A DNA stretch of 61,468 bases from Subdoligranulum sp. (GTDB lineage Bacteria > Bacillota > Clostridia > Oscillospirales > Ruminococcaceae), in assembly GCA_014799685.1 (NCBI GenBank), contig JAAVHN010000029.1, forward strand, positions 1 to 61,468, read 5' to 3'. Positions within the stretch are counted from its first letter, which is position 1. Each line of letters begins with the position of its first letter. Under the pieces are notes generated by a model. The model had not been told where the DNA came from. It searched no databases and worked only from the letters and a program-made list of their open reading frames with translations. The position numbers were made by a program, and so were the translations under genes. Shown one piece after another: positions 50,544-58,562 of this stretch.

Positions 50544-52622
50544 ATGCCAATGGATTTTGACCCGAACATGGAACCAATGGAGCTGCTTGTGTACGAGGAT
50601 ACAACGCTGCTCAACCAGTTGGATCAGATCCTTTTGGATTCTGAAAAATCAAAGGACCTCAGTCACGAAAACATCAACGAGATCTTCCGCATCATGCACA
50701 CCATCAAGGGCTCTGCCGCGATGATGGGCCTGAACGGCATCTCTACGCTCGCGCACGCCGTTGAGGACGTGTTCGCCATCATCCGCGAGACCCCCGAGGC
50801 GCTGGCCGGTGTAGCCGAGCAGATCTTCGATCTTGTATTTCAGGCGTCGGATTTCCTGAAATCGGAGATCGAGTCGCTGCAGAACACCGGCGAGGCGAAT
50901 GAAGACCCCGCCGAGGCCGTCGCCGAGCTGCACGCCCTTGCCGCCGTGCTGAAATCCGGCGAGCAGCCCGCCGCGGCGGCTCCCGCGGCTTCTGCCGCCC
51001 CCGCGGCGGCTCCGGCTCCCGAGGCCGGCCCCGCAGAGGAAGGCATGTACCACATCCGCGTCTTTTTCGAGGATGGGTGCGAGCTGGAAAATGTGCGTGC
51101 CTTTGTGCTGATGACACAGCTGAAGGGCCTGTGCGACGAGCTCGATTCCGACCCGCCGCATCCCGAGACGGATTCCAGCCTGTGCGCGGGCATCCGCGCG
51201 AACGGCTTTTTGATCAAGTGCCGTCCGTCCGATTCGATCGACGAGATCTGCAGCACCATCGAATCATCCGTCAACGTAGACCACTATGAGGTTCTGACAT
51301 CCGAAAAAGAGGAAGAGCCCGCCCCGGCCCCGCAGCCGGAGGCGCCTGCGCCTGCCGCGGCCGCACAGCCCGCCAAGCCAAAGCCCGCCGCGCAGCCCGC
51401 GGCCGCATCTGCGCCTGCACCCGCGCCCGCCGCTGCGCGCCCGATGCAAAGCCTCATCAGCGTGAACCAGGCAAAGCTCGATCACCTGATGGATCTGGTG
51501 GGCGAGATCGTCACCACGGAATCCATGGTCGTCAACAGCCCCGATCTGCGCGGGCTGAAATTGGACAACTACAACAAGTCTGCCCGTGAGCTGCGCAAGC
51601 TGACGGACGAATTGCAGGACGTTGTGATGTCCATGCGCATGGTGCCGCTGACGGGCGTATTCCAGAAAATGAACCGCATCGTGCGCGACATGTGCAAAAA
51701 GCTGGGCAAAAAGGCCGAGCTTGTCACCGTCGGCGGCGAGACCGAGGTGGACAAGACCATCAACGAGGTGCTGGGCGATCCGTTCATGCATATGGTGCGC
51801 AACTCGATGGATCACGCCATCGAGATGCCCGAAGAGCGCGTAGCGGCCGGAAAGCCCGAGACCGGCACCATCACGCTCTCCGCGCAGAACGTAGGCGGCG
51901 AGATCGTCATCTCCATTGCGGACGACGGCTGCGGCCTGAACCGCGAGAGCATCCTGCGCAAGGCCGCGAACAACGGCCTGCTGATGAAGGCCGAGGAGGA
52001 ATACTCCGACCGCGAGGTATACAGCATGATCATGCTGCCGGGCTTCTCCACCAATAAGGAAGTGACGGAATTCTCCGGGCGCGGCGTCGGCATGGACGTT
52101 GTGCAGAAGAACCTGGAAAAGGTGGGCGGCTCCATCTCGATCGACAGCATTCCCGGCAAGGGAACCACCTTTACCATTAAAATCCCGCTCACGCTGGCCA
52201 TTGTGGACGGCATGGAGCTGGCGGTGGGCAATACGCTGTTCACGCTGCCCATCTCGTCGATCAAGGAAAACTTCAAGCTGTCGGATTCCACGCAGCTGGT
52301 ACAGGATACCAACGGCGCTGAAATGGTGCTGATCCGGGGCGAGTGTCTGCCCATCATCCGTCTGCACGAGCTGTACAATTTAGAGACGAAGGTGACGGAT
52401 TTGGCGGAGGGCATCCTGATCCTCATCAGCAGCGGCCGCAAATCCGCGTGCCTGTTCGTGGACGAGCTGATCGGCGAGCAGCAGGTGGTCGTCAAACCGT
52501 TCCCGGCGTTCTTCAACAAATACCCCCTCAAGCAGATCGGCCTGTCCGGATGCAGCATCCTCGGGGACGGCTTCATCAGCCTGATCCTCGACAGCGGCAA
52601 TCTGCTGGCGAAATACAACTGA
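50544..52622 (+). CDS. cheA: Chemotaxis histidine kinase CheA
   Basis: The 692-residue protein has all five CheA domains: P1 with the phospho-accepting H52 (IMHTIKGSAAMMG), P2 (about 170-255) between Ala/Pro-rich linkers, P3 dimerisation (DHLMDLVGEIVTTESMV), P4 kinase (HMVRNSMDHAIE, ADDGCGLN, FSGRGVGMDVV, GKGTTFTIKIPL) and P5 CheW-like (to the end). GGGGGG lies about six bases before the ATG. It heads the plus-strand che operon. Confidence 0.97.
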   Translation: MPMDFDPNMEPMELLVYEDTTLLNQLDQILLDSEKSKDLSHENINEIFRIMHTIKGSAAMMGLNGISTLAHAVEDVFAIIRETPEALAGVAEQIFDLVFQASDFLKSEIESLQNTGEANEDPAEAVAELHALAAVLKSGEQPAAAAPAASAAPAAAPAPEAGPAEEGMYHIRVFFEDGCELENVRAFVLMTQLKGLCDELDSDPPHPETDSSLCAGIRANGFLIKCRPSDSIDEICSTIESSVNVDHYEVLTSEKEEEPAPAPQPEAPAPAAAAQPAKPKPAAQPAAASAPAPAPAAARPMQSLISVNQAKLDHLMDLVGEIVTTESMVVNSPDLRGLKLDNYNKSARELRKLTDELQDVVMSMRMVPLTGVFQKMNRIVRDMCKKLGKKAELVTVGGETEVDKTINEVLGDPFMHMVRNSMDHAIEMPEERVAAGKPETGTITLSAQNVGGEIVISIADDGCGLNRESILRKAANNGLLMKAEEEYSDREVYSMIMLPGFSTNKEVTEFSGRGVGMDVVQKNLEKVGGSISIDSIPGKGTTFTIKIPLTLAIVDGMELAVGNTLFTLPISSIKENFKLSDSTQLVQDTNGAEMVLIRGECLPIIRLHELYNLETKVTDLAEGILILISSGRKSACLFVDELIGEQQVVVKPFPAFFNKYPLKQIGLSGCSILGDGFISLILDSGNLLAKYN

Positions 52623-52639
52623 GCGAAAGGACGGATATT

Positions 52640-53107
52640 ATGGCGGATAATACACCACGCACTGAAGTGAACGACGATCTCGTCGGGCGCTTCCTGTCAT
52701 TCAATATCGGAGATTCCCTGTACGGGATCGAGCTGCCGTATGTCATCGAGATTGTCGGCATGCAGCAGATCACGGTCGTGCCGTCATTGCCGTACTACAT
52801 TCTCGGCATCATGAACCTGCGCGGCAAGGTGGTGCCGGTCATCGACGTCCGGATGAAGCTGAATCAGGAGCAGCGCCCCTATGACGACAAAACCTGCATC
52901 ATCATCACGCAGATCGAGGAAATGCAGGTTGGCCTGATCGTGGACAGCGTAGCCGAGGTGCTGTCCAGCACGCAGACCGACAAGATGCCGCCGCCGGAGA
53001 TCCCCACGAATGCCGAAAACTACATCCATTCCATCATGCATCTCGACGGCAAGGTCGTCCTGTGCCTCGACTGCGAAAAGTTCTTTTCCTCCGAGCTGAA
53101 AATGTAA
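52640..53107 (+). CDS. cheW: Chemotaxis coupling protein CheW
   Basis: The 155-residue protein has the CheW fold: LSFNIGDSLYGIELPYVIEI, GIMNLRGKVVPVIDVRMKL and VGLIVDSVAEVL. It couples receptors to CheA. AAAGGACGG precedes the ATG at 52640, 17 bases after cheA. Confidence 0.96.
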   Translation: MADNTPRTEVNDDLVGRFLSFNIGDSLYGIELPYVIEIVGMQQITVVPSLPYYILGIMNLRGKVVPVIDVRMKLNQEQRPYDDKTCIIITQIEEMQVGLIVDSVAEVLSSTQTDKMPPPEIPTNAENYIHSIMHLDGKVVLCLDCEKFFSSELKM

Positions 53108-53431
53108 CTGCGGTTCCCGGCCGCTTGCTGATTCTATCCTATTGTATGAGGAGGCAGCCGTCGGGCGCAGCCGCATCGCATACAGTGCGCCGGAAAAGGC
53201 GGGGATGTTCCCCCGCTCCGGCATCCATCGGACGATCCTTTTTAAACCACCCCAAACCCGGCGGTCTGTACCGTCGGGTTTGAGTGGGGTACGGACGCAG
53301 TTTTTCTTTGGCGCCCTGCCGTTTTGTGCGTGCAGCCGGCCTGTTTTTTCAGCGTTTGATATGCGGAACCCTGTTTGTGCCGGCCTTGCATCGGCCCACG
53401 TTTAGTCTATAAGAAAAGAGTGTGGTAAGCA
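53108..53431. other. Intergenic with two hairpins
   Basis: These 324 bases contain no gene. Two strong hairpins are seen: GCCGGA/TCCGGC plus GCGGGG/CCCCGC (53189-53222), and the terminator-like hairpin at 53245-53289. cheR may be read through or have its own promoter (possible TATAAG near 53408). Confidence 0.5.
53245..53289 (+). terminator. Terminator-like hairpin after cheW
   Basis: AAACCCGGCGG and CCGTCGGGTTT pair around TCTGTA with one G-U, and outer CCACCCC/GTGGGG extends the stem. A T-run (TTTTT) comes only about 15 bases later, so termination may be partial, allowing expression of cheR. Confidence 0.5.
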
Positions 53432-54280
53432 ATGAGCAGCAACAATTCCCATGTAAAAAACAACCTGCTGGAAATGACCGATCAGGAATTTACCCAGCTG
53501 AGTAATTTTGTCAAATCGCGGTATGGCATCGATCTGACGCAGAAGCGTACGATGATCCAGGGCCGCCTCACACATGATTTGCGTACCCGCGGTATAACCT
53601 CTTTTCAGGAATATCTGAAGATCCTCGACAATGATTCCTCCGGCACCGAGATCACCAACCTGCTCAACCGTCTGACAACGAACCTTTCATACTTTTTGCG
53701 CGAAAACGAGCATTTTGATTTCATGACGAAGGTGATCATCCCCAATTGGGAGCGCACGATCAAGAACCACGACGTGCGCATCTGGAGCGCCGGCTGCTCG
53801 GCCGGGCAGGAGGCGTACACCACGCAGATGGTCATTCACGAATATTTCGGCCCGCACAAGGGAACGTGGAACACAACCATCCTCGCCACCGACATCTCGA
53901 TGAAGGTGCTGAACAAGGCGCGCAGCGGCATCTATACGCACGAGGAGCTGAAGGATATCCCCCCCGCGTGGAAATCCAAGTATTTTGTCCCCTCCGGCCC
54001 GGATTCGCTGCAGGTGTGCGATAAAATCCGCCGTGAGGTTGTGTTTAAGCCCTTCAACCTGATGGACAACATCAACTTCAAGGGCGGCCCGTTCGATCTG
54101 ATCTTCTGCCGCAACGTGATGATCTACTTCGACACCGAGACAAAGAAGCAGCTTGTCAAGCGCTTCTATGATTGGACAAAGCCGGGCGGCTACTTCTTCA
54201 TCAGCCATTCCGAAAGCCTGAACAGTCTGGATTCCCAGTATAAGTACGTGCATCCCGCAATCTATCAAAAGCAGGTGTAA
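53432..54280 (+). CDS. cheR: Chemotaxis protein methyltransferase CheR
   Basis: The 282-residue protein methylates glutamates of MCPs with SAM. An N-terminal helical domain (about 12-85) is followed by the methyltransferase core: VRIWSAGCSAGQEAYTTQM (SAM motif I), ILATDISMKVLNKA and FDLIFCRNVMIYFD, and it ends with the GGYFFISHSESL strand. The start is the ATG at 53432 with a weak site. Confidence 0.96.
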   Translation: MSSNNSHVKNNLLEMTDQEFTQLSNFVKSRYGIDLTQKRTMIQGRLTHDLRTRGITSFQEYLKILDNDSSGTEITNLLNRLTTNLSYFLRENEHFDFMTKVIIPNWERTIKNHDVRIWSAGCSAGQEAYTTQMVIHEYFGPHKGTWNTTILATDISMKVLNKARSGIYTHEELKDIPPAWKSKYFVPSGPDSLQVCDKIRREVVFKPFNLMDNINFKGGPFDLIFCRNVMIYFDTETKKQLVKRFYDWTKPGGYFFISHSESLNSLDSQYKYVHPAIYQKQV

Positions 54281-54282
54281 CC

Positions 54283-55413
54283 ATGGCAAAAATACGTGTT
54301 TTGATCGTGGATGATTCCCTTTTCTTCCGTACCTCCTTGCAGCGAATGCTGCGGAAAGATCCCGAGATCGAAATCGTCGGCATGGCCTACGACGCATCCG
54401 ACGCCATGCAGAAGATCCAGCAGCTGCGGCCCCAGGTGGTTACGCTCGATGTTGAGATGCCCAAGATGAACGGCATCGAATTTTTGGGAAAGCTGCTGCC
54501 CGTATACAGCGTGCCGGTCGTCGTTGTCAGCAGCGCGCCCGTGCGGGTATTCGACGCGCTCAGCGCCGGCGCGGTGGATTTTGTGCGCAAGCCGGAGCTG
54601 AAATCCCCCTCGGATTTTGAGGCGTTCGCGGCCGATCTTGCGGAAAAGATCAAAGCCGCCTCCCTGGCGCATGTGCGTTTGAGAGCAGCCGCACCGGCTG
54701 CGGCTGTGGATAACACTGCGCGCACGGCATCTCCGATGCGCTCCTCCGTTCCCATGTCCCCGGCGGTATCTGCCGCTGCCGCTGCCGCATCGGCGGCCAC
54801 TCTGCGTTCGCCGATGACTGCCGCTGCGATAAGCGCAACCAAAACGGATACGCTCATTGCCATCGGCGCCTCCACCGGCGGCACGGAGGCCACCATCGCC
54901 GTGGTGAAAGACCTGCCCGCCTCCACACCGGGCATCGTGATTGTACAGCACATGCCGCCGGTATTCACGAACATGTATGCCCAGCGGCTGAACCGCATCT
55001 GCAACATGAGCGCCGTGGAGGCCACGGACATGATGCGTGTGGAGCAGGGCAAGATCATCGTCGCCGCGGGCGATTACCAGCTGCGCATCATGCGCGACGC
55101 ACAGGGCTATTACGTCACGGTGCGCCCGGGCGAAAAGGTGAGCGGCCACTGTCCCTCGGTGGACGTGATGTTCGAATCGGCGGCGCTGGCCGCCGGGGCG
55201 CGCGCTGTCGGCATTTTGCTGACGGGCATGGGCCAGGACGGCGCAAACGGCCTTTTGAAGATGCGCCAGCGCGGCGCCTACACCATCGGGCAGGATCAGG
55301 AGAGCTGCGTCGTCTACGGCATGCCGGCCGTCGCGTTCGAGCTGGGCGCGGTGCAAAAGCAGCTGCCGGTCGACCAGATCGGGGGAGATGTTCTCGCGTA
55401 TCTCAGCCGGTGA
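54283..55413 (+). CDS. cheB: Chemotaxis methylesterase CheB
   Basis: The receiver domain (1-120) has D10/D11 (IVDDS), the phosphorylated D56 (TLDVEMPKMNG) and a C-terminal Lys. An Ala/Ser-rich linker (about 130-180) leads to the methylesterase, with catalytic Ser in IGASTGGTEA, His in QHMPPVF and Asp in LLTGMGQDGANG. It deamidates and demethylates MCPs. It starts three bases after cheR's stop and is the last gene before a terminator. Confidence 0.97.
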   Translation: MAKIRVLIVDDSLFFRTSLQRMLRKDPEIEIVGMAYDASDAMQKIQQLRPQVVTLDVEMPKMNGIEFLGKLLPVYSVPVVVVSSAPVRVFDALSAGAVDFVRKPELKSPSDFEAFAADLAEKIKAASLAHVRLRAAAPAAAVDNTARTASPMRSSVPMSPAVSAAAAAASAATLRSPMTAAAISATKTDTLIAIGASTGGTEATIAVVKDLPASTPGIVIVQHMPPVFTNMYAQRLNRICNMSAVEATDMMRVEQGKIIVAAGDYQLRIMRDAQGYYVTVRPGEKVSGHCPSVDVMFESAALAAGARAVGILLTGMGQDGANGLLKMRQRGAYTIGQDQESCVVYGMPAVAFELGAVQKQLPVDQIGGDVLAYLSR

Positions 55414-55481
55414 GGCAGCTCTCAGCCGGAAAGACTTTGGGCCCGCCTCTTATTGGATTCTATCCCGCTTCACAGAAAACG

Positions 55482-55517
55482 CCGCCGCAAAGCAATTTTG
55501 CTTTGCGGCGGTTTTTT
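55482..55517 (+). terminator. Terminator of the che operon
   Basis: CCGCCGCAAAGCA (55482-55494) and TGCTTTGCGGCGG (55499-55511) pair perfectly and are followed by six T. Confidence 0.93.
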
Positions 55518-55636
55518 GGGCTGTAAAGATACTTGAAAGCATTCGTTTACAGATTGCCGTCTTCTATGGGGAACGCTTGCTTTCCGGGTTGCCGGGACAC
55601 AGCCGCATCATGAAAAAGGAATCTTTTACGGTTCCT

Positions 55637-57304
55637 TTACTTCGCCAGCGTCTTCCCAAAGCTGTCCTTCAGCGTAACAATGCGGTCGTAGCAGCCGGTT
55701 TTGCTGTCCTTGATGAAGTACCCCATGCGCACGAACTGCATGCGGGTGCCTTCCGGTACCTCGGCGAGGCTCGGCTCCAACTTGCAGCCCTCTAACTTTT
55801 TCAGGCTGTCCGGGTTCAGGTAATCGAGATAGTTGGTGTCCTCCGGCACGGCGTTCACGTCCTCAATCGTGAACAGGTTATCGTACAAACAGCAGCTGCC
55901 GTCGATGGCGTGGGCGGCGCTCACCCAGTGGATGGTGCCCTTCACCTTGCGGCCGTCGGCGGGCATGCCGTTGCCGGTCTCGAGGTCGGCGGTGCACTTC
56001 AGCTCGACGATTCCGCCGTTTTCGTCCTTGACGATCTCGTTGCAGCGCACGATATAGGCGCCCATCAGGCGCACCTCGCCGCCCAGGCGCAGCCGCTGGT
56101 ACTTGGGCGGCGGTACCTCGGCGAAATCGCTCTTTTCGATATACAGCGTGCCTGTAAACGGCACCTCGCGCGTGCCGGCGGCCTCGTCGCGGGGGTTGTT
56201 GGGCAGCGGAAACGTCTCGGTTTTGCCCTCCGGGTAGTTGGTGATCGTCAGCTTCAGCGGCTCCGTCACAGCGATGCGGCGCAGCGCCGTGTCGTTCAGC
56301 TCCTCGCGGATGCAGTATTCCAGCAGCCGGATATCCACCAGCGAGTTGGCCTTCGCGATGCCGGCGCGCCTGACAAATTCCAGAATGGCGCTGGGCGTAT
56401 AGCCGCGGCGGCGCAGCCCGCACAGCGTGGGCATGCGCGGGTCGTCCCAGCCGTCCACATAGTTTTCAAACACCAGCTGGCGCAGATAGCGCTTGCTCAT
56501 CACGGTATTGGTGATGTTCAGGCGGGCAAATTCGCGCTGCTTCGGGTGGTGCGGCAGCGGGCAGTTGTCCACCACCCACTCGTAGAGGGGCCGGTGGTTC
56601 TCAAACTCCAGCGAACACATCGAGTGCGTGATGCCCTCGATCGCGTCCTGAATGGGATGCGCAAAATCGTACAGCGGATAGATGCACCATGCGTCCCCCT
56701 GCCGGTGGTGGTGCGCCCGCACAATGCGGTAGATGGCCGGGTCGCGCATGTTCATATTCGGAGAGGCCATATCGATCCTGGCGCGCAGCGTGCGGCTGCC
56801 GTCGGCATATTTGCCGGCGCGCATGCCCTCGAACAGCTCCAAATTCTCCTCCACGGTGCGGTTGCGGTATGGGCTGTCCTTGCCGGGCTCTGTCAGCGTG
56901 CCGCGCATCTCGCGCATCTGCTCCTGCGAGAGGTCGCACACATACGCCTTGCCCGCCTTGATGAGCGCGACGGCACACTCATAGCAGGTTTCGAAATAGT
57001 CCGAGCCGTAGTACACCCCGCCGCTGGGGGCCTCGCCGGTGAGCCATTCCACATCCTGCAAAATGGACTGTACATACTCGTCGTCCTCGCGCACCGGGTT
57101 GGTATCGTCAAAGCGCAGGTTGAACTTGCCGCCGTACTTCTTCGCGATCGACCAGTTGATATAGATCGCCTTGGCGCTGCCGATGTGCAGATAGCCGTTC
57201 GGCTCCGGCGGAAAGCGCGTGTGGATCTGCTCCGTCAGGCCGGCCGCGATATCCTCATCGATGATATCCGTCAAAAAGTTGTTCATGTTCTCCGGTGTTT
57301 CCAT
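55637..57304 (-). CDS. glnS: Glutaminyl-tRNA synthetase
   Basis: The 555-residue class I enzyme has the HIGH-type motif HIGS (in PEPNGYLHIGSAKAIYINW) and the KMSKS-type VMSKRYL. The anticodon-binding C-terminal beta-barrels extend from about 340. Subsequent phrases FDDTNP and YDFAHPIQDAIEGITHSM are typical of GlnRS/GluRS. GlnRS replaces the Gat transamidation route for Gln-tRNA. GGAGG precedes the ATG at 57304 with an 8-base spacer. No T-box leader is recognisable upstream. Confidence 0.97.
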   Translation of the reverse strand: METPENMNNFLTDIIDEDIAAGLTEQIHTRFPPEPNGYLHIGSAKAIYINWSIAKKYGGKFNLRFDDTNPVREDDEYVQSILQDVEWLTGEAPSGGVYYGSDYFETCYECAVALIKAGKAYVCDLSQEQMREMRGTLTEPGKDSPYRNRTVEENLELFEGMRAGKYADGSRTLRARIDMASPNMNMRDPAIYRIVRAHHHRQGDAWCIYPLYDFAHPIQDAIEGITHSMCSLEFENHRPLYEWVVDNCPLPHHPKQREFARLNITNTVMSKRYLRQLVFENYVDGWDDPRMPTLCGLRRRGYTPSAILEFVRRAGIAKANSLVDIRLLEYCIREELNDTALRRIAVTEPLKLTITNYPEGKTETFPLPNNPRDEAAGTREVPFTGTLYIEKSDFAEVPPPKYQRLRLGGEVRLMGAYIVRCNEIVKDENGGIVELKCTADLETGNGMPADGRKVKGTIHWVSAAHAIDGSCCLYDNLFTIEDVNAVPEDTNYLDYLNPDSLKKLEGCKLEPSLAEVPEGTRMQFVRMGYFIKDSKTGCYDRIVTLKDSFGKTLAK

Positions 57305-57325
57305 GGTTCATTCCTCCATTCTCGC

Positions 57326-57408
57326 GTTTTGAGACCTCCCGGTTTTGAAGCCTCCCCGTTTTGGGCGCCCTCTGTTTTAAGGCCCCTCCGTTTTTTACCC
57401 CTCTCAGA
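57326..57408. repeat. Degenerate 16-17 bp tandem repeat upstream of glnS
   Basis: Five imperfect units of the form GTTTTGAGGCCTCCCC lie between 57326 and 57408. On the minus strand each contains an AGGGG or GGAGG sequence, like extra ribosome-binding sites. Confidence 0.75.
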
Positions 57409-57476
57409 CGCCGCGCCGGCCGGATGCCCTTACAGAATTTTTGCCCGCGGGCAGCCGTTCCAACCAGCCGGCGGTC

Positions 57477-57519
57477 AAAAAACAGGCCGCCGCAAAGCAT
57501 CCCGTTTTGCGGCGGCCTG
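57477..57519 (-). terminator. Terminator of cheV
   Basis: CAGGCCGCCGCAAA and TTTGCGGCGGCCTG pair around GCATCCCGT. On the minus strand TTTTTTG follows, about 45 bases after the stop at 57563. Confidence 0.88.
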
Positions 57520-57562
57520 CATGATAAACTGCAGGATATGCGATCAGCCGGTCAAGCCTTGC

Positions 57563-58477
57563 TTACAGCGCGGTAAATTCGTCGATCAATGTAACGAGCT
57601 GCGCAATTTCCGGCTTTGTGATCTGCGCGTCCGCACCCAGCTGCTCGCCCTTGCGGCGCATTTCCTCATCGATCAGCGACGAGAAGAGGATCACCGGCAG
57701 CTGCTTCAGATCCGGCGATTCCTTGATCATCTTCGTCAGGCGGTGTCCGTCCATCAGGGGCATCTCGATATCCGAAACAACACACGCCACATGCGCGCGC
57801 ACATCGTCGCCGCTCGAGACGATCTCGGTCAGGTAGTTCCACGCCTCCTGGCCGTTGTCCGTTTTGATGGTGTTCTCATAGCCCGCACGGTGCAGCGATT
57901 CAACAATCAGCTTCGAGAGCAGCATCGAATCCTCGGCGATCAGCACCGGCGTATCCCGGCGCTCGCGGTGGCCGAGTTTTTCGATGTCCTCGGTCTGGAT
58001 GCCGGTCTGCGGGCAGATCTCGGTGACGATCTTCTCAAAATCGAGGATCGTGATCAGCTCGCCGTTGTACTCGGCGATGGCCGTCGCTACGCCCTCTTCG
58101 CCGCCGTAGATCAGCTGATCGGGCTTTTGCATATGCGTCCACGAAATACGGATGATGCCCACCACGGAATGGACGTGGAACGCAAAGTTCTGCTGATTGA
58201 AGCGCGTGACGATAAAGATATCACGCTCGGGGTTATCGGAAGGCGGCAGCCCCAGATAGTGCGCCATATCAATGACTGTAATGATCTCATCGCGCGGACG
58301 GAAAATGCCCTCGACATCCGGGTGCGATTTCTGCATCGGCTTCGTCGGCATGGCAACCTGAATCTCGCTCACCTTGGCCACGTTGATGCCAAACAATTGA
58401 TCCGCCATTTTAAATTCCAAGATCTCCAATTCGTTGGTGCCGGACTCCAGCAGGATCTCAGAGCGCTTATCTTCCAT
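57563..58477 (-). CDS. cheV: CheV (CheW-receiver chemotaxis protein)
   Basis: Residues 1-150 form a CheW-like domain (ILEFKMADQLFGINVAKVSEI, VVGIIRISW). Residues about 172-300 form a receiver domain with VLIAEDSMLLSKL, phosphorylation site VSDIEMPLMDGHRL and the C-terminal VILFSSLI with the Thr/Ser and Lys region. CheV couples receptors to CheA and is itself regulated by phosphorylation. AAGGAGAGG precedes the ATG. It has its own sigma28-type promoter. Confidence 0.95.
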   Translation of the reverse strand: MEDKRSEILLESGTNELEILEFKMADQLFGINVAKVSEIQVAMPTKPMQKSHPDVEGIFRPRDEIITVIDMAHYLGLPPSDNPERDIFIVTRFNQQNFAFHVHSVVGIIRISWTHMQKPDQLIYGGEEGVATAIAEYNGELITILDFEKIVTEICPQTGIQTEDIEKLGHRERRDTPVLIAEDSMLLSKLIVESLHRAGYENTIKTDNGQEAWNYLTEIVSSGDDVRAHVACVVSDIEMPLMDGHRLTKMIKESPDLKQLPVILFSSLIDEEMRRKGEQLGADAQITKPEIAQLVTLIDEFTAL

Positions 58478-58510
58478 GTCGTCCTCTCCTTATTCTATGA
58501 GCTAATTATT

Positions 58511-58538
58511 TTATTCGACGGAAATTTCCGAAAATCAA
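58511..58538 (-). promoter_or_regulatory. Sigma28/SigD-like promoter of cheV
   Basis: The minus strand reads TTGATTTT, 11 bases, GTCGAATAA. Both boxes match the cheA promoter except for one base. Confidence 0.72.
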
Positions 58539-58562
58539 TGCGCCGGCGCAAGAAAATTTGTG

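Noticed and set aside
53108-53431. c-di-GMP (GEMM) riboswitch before cheR
   Set aside because: Hairpins are present, but I cannot find the conserved GEMM core sequences; they look like terminator-type stems.
57305-57480. T-box leader before glnS
   Set aside because: No specifier loop or T-box sequence is recognisable; the region is taken up by short tandem repeats.
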